Below are positions 17,737 through 25,433 of a stretch of 64,000 bases of DNA, one piece after another (position 1 is the stretch's first letter; the number at the start of each line of letters is the position of its first letter). A program made the translations under genes and the position numbers. Under the pieces are notes generated by a model that saw nothing but the letters and a program-made list of their open reading frames with translations, was not told the origin of the DNA and searched no databases. This DNA is from Camelimonas fluminis (lineage in GTDB: Bacteria; Pseudomonadota; Alphaproteobacteria; Rhizobiales; Beijerinckiaceae): the NCBI RefSeq assembly GCF_014656355.1, contig NZ_BNCG01000019.1, positions 1 through 64,000 of the forward strand, given 5' to 3'.

Positions 17737-19464
17737 ATGACGGGCATGACTCGGATGTTGGCAGTTGCGAGGGGTTTGCTCCCCTACAAACCTGAATGGC
17801 TGCGTCTGGATCTCACCTCAGGCTTCGCCATCGCCGCGGTTTCAATTCCAAGCGCGATCGCCTACCCGGCGATCGCGGGCCTTCCAGCCGAAACCGGCCT
17901 TTACGCCTGCATTCTGTCGCTCGTTGGCTACGCGTTGTTTGGTCCGTCGCGAAAGCTCGTGGTTGGCCCCGACGCCGCCACCATGACCGTGCTCGCCGCC
18001 ACGCTCGCAACGCTGCCCCTGGCCAACATGGCGGACCGGGTGGCGGCGGCGGCGGCGCTGGCGCTGATTGTCGGCGTCTTCTGCATCATCGCGCGCTGGC
18101 TCCGGCTTGGCGTCGTCGCTTCCTTCCTGTCGCGCCCGATCCTGATCGGTTTCATCAGCGGCATTTCGATCTCGATCCTGGTCGGTCAGATCAGCCGCTT
18201 CACCGGCGTTCGCATCGAATCCGACGGGCTGGTGGCGCCGGTCCTTGAGATCATCCGCAAGGCAGGCGACATCCACTGGCTCAGCGTCATGTTTGGCGCC
18301 GGCATGTTCGCGCTGCTTGTCGTGGCGGCGCGGCTTCGCTCTCCGGTGCCGGGCCCCGTCATCGTCGTGCTTGTGGCTGTGGTGGCGTCGGCGCTGTTCG
18401 ATCTTGAGCACCGGGGCATGAAAGTCATCGGCAGCCTGCCGGGCGGGCTGCCCGCGCCGGCGCTTCCATCCATCACCAGCCTGCCGCTGCGGGAGCTTCT
18501 GCTTGGAGCGGCGGCGATCTGGCTGGTGGGGGTCAGCTCCGGCCTTGTCGCGGCGCGCAGTTTTGGCGCGAAGGACGGGTTCAGCGTGGACGCCGACCGG
18601 GAGCTGACCGGGCTGGGCGCGGCCAATATCTTCGCCGGAACGTTCAGCGGCTTCCCTGTCACGATCTCGGATTCGCGCACTGCGATCAATCTCGCCACCG
18701 GCGGACGCTCGCAACTGGCTGGCCTGATCGCCGCCATCACCCTGACAGTGTTGCTGCTTTTTCTGAACGACGCGCTGCGCGTCCTGCCGAACGCGGCGCT
18801 GGGCGCAATTCTCGCTTTCGCCGCGTTGAGCCTGATCGATCTCCAGGGCCTTCGCGAAACCTGGCGGATCAGCCGCATGGAATTTGGGTTCGCCCTCATC
18901 AGCATGTGGGGGGCGATCAGCCTCGGCGTCCTCAGCGGCGTCGTCATCGCCATCGCGGGCACCCTGCTCTACGTGCTTCTCAAGGAAATGCGGCCCCGGG
19001 ACGCCCTGCTGGGGCGCGTTCCCGGCCGTCCCGGCTTTTACAAGCTCCACCGCGCCGGGGACGCGGCGCCACCGGACGGGATGATCCTGTTCATGGTTCA
19101 GGGCAGCATTCTTTTCTTCAACGCCGACTATATCCGCGCCCGGCTCGACAGCGTTGCCAGCGCCGCGCCGCCCGGGACCAGGCGATTTGTTTTTGATGCC
19201 GGCGCCATTGCCCAGATCGATTCCACGGCGGCGACGATGCTGCTGCAATGGCGCGTTGACCTGCGGGCGGCGGGAATGACGCTGGCGATCGCCGAGTTGC
19301 ACAAGGAGCCCAAAGAGATTCTGGAGCGCGCCGGTTTCTTTGACGGACCAGAGGCGACCGTCGCCTTCGATGATCTGGAGGACGCCGTGCGGGGGCTGGA
19401 TCCGGCCCCGACCGCCTTTCGGCAACCAGAAGGCGTGGCGCGAGCGCCCACACCCCCTGGATGA
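17737..19464 (+). CDS. SulP family inorganic anion transporter with STAS domain
   Basis: 575 residues. The transmembrane part starts at YKPEWLRLDLTSGFAIAAVSIPSAIAYPAIAGLP with the SulP signature, continues with ETGLYACILSLVGYALFGPSRKLVVGPDAATM, and has about 12 helices to residue 430. A STAS domain follows (about 445-555), with FVFDAGAIAQIDSTAATMLLQW, where the conserved D-S/T phosphorylation-type motif of STAS domains sits. It probably imports sulfate, bicarbonate or another oxyanion. ATGs at 17737, 17746 and 17755 are all possible starts. It follows the HlyD gene by about 75 bases in the same orientation. Confidence 0.93.
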   Translation: MTGMTRMLAVARGLLPYKPEWLRLDLTSGFAIAAVSIPSAIAYPAIAGLPAETGLYACILSLVGYALFGPSRKLVVGPDAATMTVLAATLATLPLANMADRVAAAAALALIVGVFCIIARWLRLGVVASFLSRPILIGFISGISISILVGQISRFTGVRIESDGLVAPVLEIIRKAGDIHWLSVMFGAGMFALLVVAARLRSPVPGPVIVVLVAVVASALFDLEHRGMKVIGSLPGGLPAPALPSITSLPLRELLLGAAAIWLVGVSSGLVAARSFGAKDGFSVDADRELTGLGAANIFAGTFSGFPVTISDSRTAINLATGGRSQLAGLIAAITLTVLLLFLNDALRVLPNAALGAILAFAALSLIDLQGLRETWRISRMEFGFALISMWGAISLGVLSGVVIAIAGTLLYVLLKEMRPRDALLGRVPGRPGFYKLHRAGDAAPPDGMILFMVQGSILFFNADYIRARLDSVASAAPPGTRRFVFDAGAIAQIDSTAATMLLQWRVDLRAAGMTLAIAELHKEPKEILERAGFFDGPEATVAFDDLEDAVRGLDPAPTAFRQPEGVARAPTPPG

Positions 19465-19913
19465 CGCGATCAATCGGCATCTGGCGCGGGCAGCCCGAGG
19501 CGCCCGAAACGCCCTGGACCGGAGGGGAAGCCATGACGGGGATCAGTTTCGCCGCGCAGCCGTTGCGGAAGCCACGGGGCGTCCTCCCCACGATGACGGC
19601 CGACCGGTCCTTCGAAACAGATCTGGGCGCCGACGAGGCCATCAGCCCGCTTGCGACGGTGAGTCAGGCGGTGAACGACCTGCGCATCGCCAGTCGCACG
19701 CCCGCACGGAAGAACAGGAAGGAGGCGGCAGACCCGGTGAACAAGATCAACCCAGCAAATTTTCCCGAAAACTACCCCAAGATACGTATTGATAAAACAC
19801 AAACTGGAAACAGTTCATTGCGGAGTTGCTACTCTATAATTTCCAAACTACACAATTCGGCACACATGCAGCTACTCCACCCATGAGATTAACGTCAACC
19901 AAGGAGCCTCAAC
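19465..19913. other. Spacer with a doubtful ORF
   Basis: A 141-codon frame (19461-19886) overlaps the SulP stop as ATGA but has no recognisable domain and runs into AT-rich sequence. I do not support it as a gene. The last 150 bases are AT-richer and probably hold the promoter of the exported protein at 19914. Confidence 0.35.
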
Positions 19914-20513
19914 ATGTCTGCATTACGCAACGCTGTACTTGCATCGCTCGTCGCCATTCCTCTTTTTGGTGGCGTGCACGGCTACACGACGCCGGCCTTT
20001 GCCGCCCAGGGGATGAATGTGCGCGGCGTGGGCGCCGTCGACATCCAGAACATGAACGTCAGGATCCTGGCCATTGATATCCCGTCCCGGACGGTGCGCG
20101 TTGAGAGCAAGGGGCATCAGTGGGATCTCACGCTGCCGCAGGAGTTTGGCCCCCTCACCAATATCCGCGTGCGCGACCGGCTGCAGATCAACCGTGTTCA
20201 GGGAGCCCTCGTCTCGGTCGCTCCAGCGAAGCGCGGAGCGAAGCCGAGCGTCGTTTCCACGACGTCCAGCGACACCGGAACATTCGATAATCTTCCTGCC
20301 CGGTGGGTCGTGCGGAAAATGACCGTCACCGCCAGGTTCGATGGTCTCGACGCCGCCAACGGCGTGGTGAGCTTTAGCGGACCCCAAGGCCCCGGCACGA
20401 TCAAGGTGGTGGACCCTGAGGTCCTTGCCGCGCTTAAAAAAGTGAAGAAGGGCTCACTGATCGTCCTTAACTATGCGGAAGCCAACGAGTTCGTTCTTAC
20501 CGATCGCCGGTGA
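19914..20513 (+). CDS. Exported protein of unknown function
   Basis: 199 residues. The N terminus is a signal peptide with probable cleavage after TPAFA near residue 30. The mature part is predicted to be mostly beta: alternating hydrophobic stretches such as NVRILAIDIPSRTVRVES, HQWDLTLP and VRDRLQINRVQGALVSV. It has no cysteine in the mature part. AAGGAG stands nine bases before the ATG. I do not recognise the family; it looks like a small periplasmic OB- or beta-sandwich protein. It lies between the SulP and Pit transporters on the same strand. Confidence 0.7.
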   Translation: MSALRNAVLASLVAIPLFGGVHGYTTPAFAAQGMNVRGVGAVDIQNMNVRILAIDIPSRTVRVESKGHQWDLTLPQEFGPLTNIRVRDRLQINRVQGALVSVAPAKRGAKPSVVSTTSSDTGTFDNLPARWVVRKMTVTARFDGLDAANGVVSFSGPQGPGTIKVVDPEVLAALKKVKKGSLIVLNYAEANEFVLTDRR

Positions 20514-20537
20514 TATCCCTCTGACCCGAACGCTGCG

Positions 20538-20560
20538 CCGGGGGGGAGTCCTTCCCCCGG
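20538..20560 (+). terminator. GC hairpin after the exported-protein gene
   Basis: A 7-base GC stem (20538-20544 with 20554-20560) 24 bases after the stop at 20513, without a T run. It is a possible terminator. The rest of the 300-base spacer to 20816 shows no gene. Confidence 0.35.
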
Positions 20561-20816
20561 CCGGCCCGCTGACTGCGGCGTCACCGCAGATGGCGCGTCA
20601 ATGGGGCCTGCCGCAACGTCAGCTCGCGCGACGACGCCGACCTTGTCAGCAACGCACGGATCCACAGGCGGGTTTCTGGCTGCAGAACTGGCGCCAGTTG
20701 ACGTAAACGGAATTTCGATCCCGCCGGAGCTTGCCAAAAGGGCCTCCGCTTGTCATGTGACAGCTGAATGACGGCGTCGGCCAGACGCCGGCTGACGCGA
20801 TATCTCCAGTGCGACC

Positions 20817-22454
20817 ATGGCTGACACCACACTCATGCTATCGCGTCCAGCGTCTTCCCCGGAAACGGGGGGCCGTCGTGAGCGCAAAACCAGTTTCGCC
20901 GCGTTAGCCGGATTCGTCGGGCTCCTCGGGGCGGGCCTCGCTTACGCTGCGTTCAGCCTCTATAGCGACGTCATCGCGGCGGACGCGCCCGCCATCGCGC
21001 TGGCGCCATTTGCCCTGCTTGTCCTGGCCCTGCTGATCGCGCTCGGCTTTGAATTCGTCAACGGCTTCCACGATACGGCGAATGCGGTCGCCACGGTCAT
21101 CTACACCAACGCGCTGCCCGCCAACGTCGCCGTGATATGGTCAGGCGTCTTCAATTTCCTCGGCGTCCTGCTCTCCAGCGGGGCGGTGGCGTTTGGCGTC
21201 ATTGCGCTGCTGCCGGTCGAGCTGATCCTCCAGGCGGGGACAGGCGCTGGTTTCGCCATGGTGTTCGCCCTGCTCATCGCGGCGATTATCTGGAACCTCG
21301 GCACCTGGGCGCTCGGCCTACCCGCCTCCAGTTCACACACACTGATTGGCTCGATCATTGGCGTCGGCATCGCCAATTCGCTGTTCAACGGTCATGGCGG
21401 GACATCAGGCGTTGACTGGTCCAAGGCCACGGAGATCGGCTGGTCGCTGCTGCTGTCGCCCCTGTTCGGCTTTTGCATGGCGGCGTTGCTGCTGCTGGTG
21501 CTGAAATGGCTCGTGCGCAAGCCGGAGCTGTACGCCGAGCCGAGGGGCAACCAGCCGCCGCCGTGGTGGATCCGCGGCGCGCTGATCGCCACCTGCACCG
21601 GCGTTTCCTTCGCCCACGGCTCCAACGACGGTCAGAAGGGCATGGGTCTCATCATGCTGATCCTGATCGGCGCCGTGCCAACCGCCTACGCCCTGAACCG
21701 CTCGCCAGCGCCCAACCATGTCGCTGCCTTCACCGCCGCCGCGCATGACGCGGCGCAGGTCCTTTCCGTCAGGGCCTCGCACCACAGCGCGCTGGAAAGT
21801 CATGGCGCGCCCGGCGATCCGCGTCCCGCCGTGTCGCAATACATCGCCACCCGCACCATCAGCGAAACCACCTACCCGGCGCTGGCGGCGCTGGTGAATG
21901 ACATTTTAACCCAGGCGTCCAGGGTCGGCGCCATCGGCAAGACGCCGGCAGCTTCGGTTCGCAACATCCGCAATGACCTTTACCTGGTGTCAGAGGCGAT
22001 CCGCCTCCTGACAAAGGACCACAAGAGCGGCCTCACCCCGGCGCAGGCCGGGAAACTCAAGGCCTTCAAGACAGAGGTGGACGCCGCCACCCGCTTCATT
22101 CCACTGTGGGTGAAGATCGCAGTCGCGCTTGCCCTTGGCCTCGGCACCATGGTGGGCTGGAAGCGCATCGTCGTCACCGTGGGCGAGCGGATTGGCAAAT
22201 CGCACCTGACCTACGCTCAGGGCGCCTCGGCTGAGCTGGTCGCCGCCGGCACGATCTTTGCGGCGGACGTCTATGGCCTGCCGGTTTCCACGACCCATGT
22301 GCTGTCGTCAGGCGTCGCCGGAACCATGGCGGCGAACCGCTCGGGACTGCAAATCGCGACCATCCGCAATCTGCTGATGGCCTGGGTGTTGACCCTGCCT
22401 TGCGCCATCCTGCTTTCCGGCGCGCTGTACGCCATTTTTCGCCAGATTTTTTGA
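20817..22454 (+). CDS. Inorganic phosphate transporter, Pit family
   Basis: 545 residues. The PHO4 family signature is duplicated: GFEFVNGFHDTANAVATVIYTNALP in the first half with LPASSSHTLIGSIIG, and VSFAHGSNDGQKGMGLIML with YGLPVSTTHVLSSGVAGTMAA in the second. A hydrophilic insert of about 140 residues (about 305-430) between the halves is helical and cytoplasmic. It is an inner-membrane, low-affinity metal-phosphate/proton symporter. Together with the Na/Pi cotransporter at 14066 it gives the region two phosphate systems. Confidence 0.95.
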   Translation: MADTTLMLSRPASSPETGGRRERKTSFAALAGFVGLLGAGLAYAAFSLYSDVIAADAPAIALAPFALLVLALLIALGFEFVNGFHDTANAVATVIYTNALPANVAVIWSGVFNFLGVLLSSGAVAFGVIALLPVELILQAGTGAGFAMVFALLIAAIIWNLGTWALGLPASSSHTLIGSIIGVGIANSLFNGHGGTSGVDWSKATEIGWSLLLSPLFGFCMAALLLLVLKWLVRKPELYAEPRGNQPPPWWIRGALIATCTGVSFAHGSNDGQKGMGLIMLILIGAVPTAYALNRSPAPNHVAAFTAAAHDAAQVLSVRASHHSALESHGAPGDPRPAVSQYIATRTISETTYPALAALVNDILTQASRVGAIGKTPAASVRNIRNDLYLVSEAIRLLTKDHKSGLTPAQAGKLKAFKTEVDAATRFIPLWVKIAVALALGLGTMVGWKRIVVTVGERIGKSHLTYAQGASAELVAAGTIFAADVYGLPVSTTHVLSSGVAGTMAANRSGLQIATIRNLLMAWVLTLPCAILLSGALYAIFRQIF

Positions 22455-22526
22455 TCCTGAACAGGCCCGCGACCCGCCTCGCCAGGCCTTGGCTCTGGCC
22501 CTGGCCGATGGGTCATTGCATCCGGA

Positions 22527-22940
22527 TCAGGGCTTGCAGCGATCGTAGCCCTGACCGATTTTGTCATTGGCCATGGGATACTGATTAAGGCGATCGCCCT
22601 CACCACCCAGCACCAGCCCGGTCTCCCCACCGGCGACGCTGGTGGCGCAGTTCAACGCCAGAACGTGGCGCTCCCCCATGGTGCGGTGACTGACAATCCG
22701 ACAGGTCGAGGCGGGCCCCTGAATGGTGGAGCCCGAAATAAGCAGGGCGGGCCTGAAGGGGTTGACCGGTTGCCTGAAGGCAAAACCATTGCCCTTCCGG
22801 ACAAAGACGTCCTTGCACGGCGCGCCGCTTTCAACCCAGGCGCCCTGAAGTTGCGCGAAATCCCCCGCGAAGGTCGGACAAACGCCGGCCGCCAGAAACA
22901 GCAGGGCCCCGCCCGCCAGACGATTGATCCTTGAGATCAT
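22527..22940 (-). CDS. Small exported cysteine-containing protein of unknown function
   Basis: 137 residues from the chosen ATG. A signal peptide (RLAGGALLFLAAGVCPTFA) is cut near residue 26. The mature protein has four cysteines, in APCKDVF, STCRIV, LNCATS and DRCKP, spaced as for two disulfides, so it is probably periplasmic. A frame two codons longer (22946) is possible. It converges on the Pit gene. No family is recognised. Confidence 0.65.
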   Translation of the reverse strand: MISRINRLAGGALLFLAAGVCPTFAGDFAQLQGAWVESGAPCKDVFVRKGNGFAFRQPVNPFRPALLISGSTIQGPASTCRIVSHRTMGERHVLALNCATSVAGGETGLVLGGEGDRLNQYPMANDKIGQGYDRCKP

Positions 22941-23219
22941 GACCACGGCCCCCTGTCAGAATGGCGAACTCATCTGGTCCGGGCCCGGTTGTCAAACCAT
23001 CCCGCGCAACTGACCATAGCCCGCGGATCGCGCCCCTGCCCCGGGTTGATGTTAGAAGACAAATTCGCAACGCCGCAAGCGACATATGCGACTGGGCGCA
23101 GCTCAATTTGCCGATGATCTGTCGCCGCGACCGCCGGCCAGTCCGGCGCTACCATGAGAGACTGTCCGGGCAGGCCAGACGGCCAGACAGGCCTGGATGT
23201 GAAGACGGAGGGCTGTGAG

Positions 23220-23429
23220 ATGAAAACGCAGTTTGGCGTCGGCGATCATGTCACATGGAATTCGGAGGCCGGGTGCGTCTCCGGCACGATCATCAGGATT
23301 CACACGTCTGACTTCGACTACAAGGGGCGCCGGCGCCACGCGTCGGCTGATGACCCTCAATACGAGATCAAGAGCGACAAAACCGACCATGTCGCCGCCC
23401 ACAAGGGCAGCGCTCTCAGGCGCGTCTGA
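23220..23429 (+). CDS. HVA1/TUDOR-domain small protein (DUF2945)
   Basis: 69 residues. The pattern FGVGDHVTWNSEAGCVSGTIIRIHT, then DYKGRRRHASADDPQYEIKSDKT and AAHKGSALRRV, is that of the hypervirulence-associated-protein TUDOR family, small SH3-like proteins common in proteobacteria and fungi. The molecular role is unknown. The ATG at 23220 has GGAGGG seven bases upstream; a longer frame from 23154 lacks support. Confidence 0.85.
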   Translation: MKTQFGVGDHVTWNSEAGCVSGTIIRIHTSDFDYKGRRRHASADDPQYEIKSDKTDHVAAHKGSALRRV

Positions 23430-23752
23430 ACCGGCTGGCGCTTGAGATCCGGGCAAGGAGCGACGCGCAACAGCAGCGACGCGCAACAGGAGCTTCGTGC
23501 GGGACCCGTCTGTGACAGCGCGTGCGCTACAGACTTTCCCGAGGCGCTATCGTGGACCAGCGCGTCGCCGCAGATGGCGCGCCAGGCAATTCTGGCAGAG
23601 CCTCATCAGCAAGGTCCGGCGTATGAGCGACGAAGGGCGCGCCGCCCGGTCCCGTGGTGCGGGCTGGACGGGGTTTGCAATCGCTTGCGCCCTCCGCAAT
23701 CTTTCCCGGAAGCCGGGTCGGCTCAACCTCCGTCAGGTTACCCGTTCGGCCC
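23430..23752. other. Spacer, no gene seen
   Basis: Frames on both strands look like random translation. A 23-base stretch at 23562-23584 matches 20578-20600 with two differences. Confidence 0.35.
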
Positions 23753-24190
23753 TTACCAGTTCGGTCCCGGGCCAATCGAATTGAAGTCCCAGCTGTTTTC
23801 TGAATTCATTTCAGCGACCAGCGCCTGGTCGGAAGGAAGCGCGCGGTTGCGACCCAGCTGCCGGAAACTCTGATAGGCAGTCTCATCGCCGACATAGACG
23901 CAGTTGCAGCCCTTTGGATCAGCGTAGACGTATACGGTCTTGCCCTTGACCTGCTTGGCAATCAGCCGGCCGGCCGGAATGGCCGCCAGTTTGGCCTGCC
24001 GGGCCGGGGTATCCGCAACTTTCGCGGTGAACCCGGCGGCCGTCAGCAGGTTGCCCGTCGGCGCCGGAGCCTTTGTCTGACAGGCAGATAGCGTGATTGC
24101 TCCGGCAACGGCTGCGAGCGCGAGTCCTGCTCGTCCAGCCAGAAGGCCACGCAGGGGAGTTTGACCAACACGCTTCTGTAACTGCTGCAT
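23753..24190 (-). CDS. Small lipoprotein of unknown function
   Basis: 145 residues. The N terminus has a basic region, a hydrophobic stretch (AGLALAAVAGAITLSAC) and a lipobox LSAC at about residues 33-36, so the protein should be lipid-anchored. The mature part contains a short region TVYVYADPKGCNCVYVGDETAYQSF with a CNC pair. AGGAG six bases ahead supports the ATG at 24190 over the longer frame from 24295. Similar short lipoproteins with this segment are uncharacterised. Confidence 0.7.
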   Translation of the reverse strand: MQQLQKRVGQTPLRGLLAGRAGLALAAVAGAITLSACQTKAPAPTGNLLTAAGFTAKVADTPARQAKLAAIPAGRLIAKQVKGKTVYVYADPKGCNCVYVGDETAYQSFRQLGRNRALPSDQALVAEMNSENSWDFNSIGPGPNW

Positions 24191-24299
24191 GTGTAGCTCC
24201 TGTCTGGGAATACGCTGGCAGGTAAAACCTGCTGAACCGCTGCAAAGCTGCGCCTGTTCCGGGAGGCGGTCAAGGCGCAGCCACCGTTGACGCACGCTG

Positions 24300-24690
24300 A
24301 ATCCACGCCGGCGAGCCGTCCCGTTCCGTGTCCCTGCTGCACGGTCGGCAAAGGCCTGGCGCCGCCGGCGCTCCCGGGATGCATTCCCTGAAAGATCACA
24401 AGCGCCTGGCGCAGGTTCAACAAGTCGGGCAAAGGCGACTTTCCCGACAAACGCGTCGCCGCCGCCATCGCGGGTTCGTCAAAAAACATGAGGACAACCG
24501 GCGGCCTGACCGGCGCCCGGCGCGATAAAGGTCGCGAAGATGCTGGCGCATCCCGCTCCGCACCGGCCTGACCAGCGTGACCCGCCCGGTCATGCGCAAC
24601 CGCCAGCATCTGCTGGCGCCGCCAGGGCAGGCGCGGCGGGCCGCCAATCAGCCGTTGGATCAACCTGTCGGGCGTGTCCAGACAGGCCCT
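24300..24690 (-). pseudogene. Possible decayed ECF sigma factor (ecfG-like) after nepR
   Basis: No intact gene lies between nepR and the lipoprotein gene. Read leftward in the frame open here, a segment near 24550-24640 gives PRLPWRRQQMLAVAHDRA then QAGAERDA, which recalls the sigma region 2.1 pattern LPRLRRYALALTGDRA..LVQA..ERAL. Near 24490 a second frame gives RLSSCFLTNPRWRRR, recalling the RLDSWLF.I..N.W..R of region 2.4. Near 24400 the first frame gives DLLNLRQAL, recalling the linker DLRRALA before region 4. The spacing is about right for one sigma factor broken by frameshifts. This is a by-eye resemblance only. Confidence 0.2.
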
Positions 24691-24788
24691 CATCCCAGCA
24701 CCCGACGAGACCCGTCGAATTCTGCTCAGGCTCCCCAAGCGCCTGAGCTTTGCAGGCTGTGGGTGCGAAGCATCCGCACGCCCTGGCG

Positions 24789-24998
24789 TCAGGCGTTGTC
24801 CAGCTTCTCCAGCAGCGCCTGAAGCCGGTCGGGCAGCGGACAGCGCACCACGTCGCCGTACACGGCGCGAAGTTGCGAGCCAATCGCCTGGTTCACCGCG
24901 GCGATAGCCGCATCTGTAACCCCATTCGACAGTCGGACCGTATCCTCGCCGCCCCAACCGGCGGCGCCCCCGCTCTGATCAATTCGCCAGCAGTTCAT
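24789..24998 (-). CDS. nepR: NepR anti-sigma factor of the general stress response
   Basis: 69 residues, the usual small size. The C-terminal half, AIGSQLRAVYGDVVRCPLPDRLQALLEKLD, matches the NepR core pattern IG..LR..YD.VV..P.PDR...LL..LD. NepR binds the EcfG sigma factor and releases it when phosphorylated PhyR takes its place. The ATG at 24998 has GGGAGG ten bases upstream. Genes for EcfG and PhyR are normally adjacent; neither is intact here. A divergent operon with two histidine kinases begins 435 bases away. Longer in-frame readings to 25787 run through the kinase gene and are artefacts. Confidence 0.8.
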   Translation of the reverse strand: MNCWRIDQSGGAAGWGGEDTVRLSNGVTDAAIAAVNQAIGSQLRAVYGDVVRCPLPDRLQALLEKLDNA

Positions 24999-25433
24999 TG
25001 CGCCCGAACCTCCCGGGCGCGCCCATTTGCCAAAATCATGATGTGTTGTCCTGTCGCGATCCGCGTCATAAACCCGAGGATCAATTCGCCGCGAAAGCCC
25101 TGATGGCCCTGCCAAAATCTTGCCGCATCCGCCGACCCGGCGTTCATGCCCATTCTGCGTAAAACCCCCTCCCCGCCAATTTGTTCCAAAAAAACTGGAA
25201 CTTCTCGACCTCGCGGCGGTTATCGTTGGGTACAAATCCAGGGGTTGGGCTTCCGGACATGTTGATGAACACCTTGGCCAGTTGGTCAATTTCACGGACT
25301 TTGTCCAGAAAACCGCGTGTTCCGCAGGCCTTTCGCTTCCGATGACGTCCATGCGACGCACCCTCCCCCATCCCGGCGGACGCCCAGGCGCCCCTGCTGA
25401 TCCCGCAGGGTCGTCATCAGAAATTGTGTATGA
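24999..25433. promoter_or_regulatory. Divergent spacer between nepR and the kinase operon
   Basis: 435 bases. I looked for an EcfG promoter (GGAAC, 16-17 bases, CGTT) in both directions and found none with correct spacing. GGAAC at 25197-25201 is followed by CGTT only after 22 bases. No gene is supported here. Confidence 0.4.

Noticed and set aside
19461-19886. 141-codon frame overlapping the SulP stop as ATGA
   Set aside because: No domain, no ribosome-binding site, and the composition shifts into AT-rich spacer.
24043-24957. 304-codon minus-strand frame around nepR
   Set aside because: Out of frame with NepR and without a conserved domain as a whole; only fragments of it are used in the decayed-sigma hypothesis.
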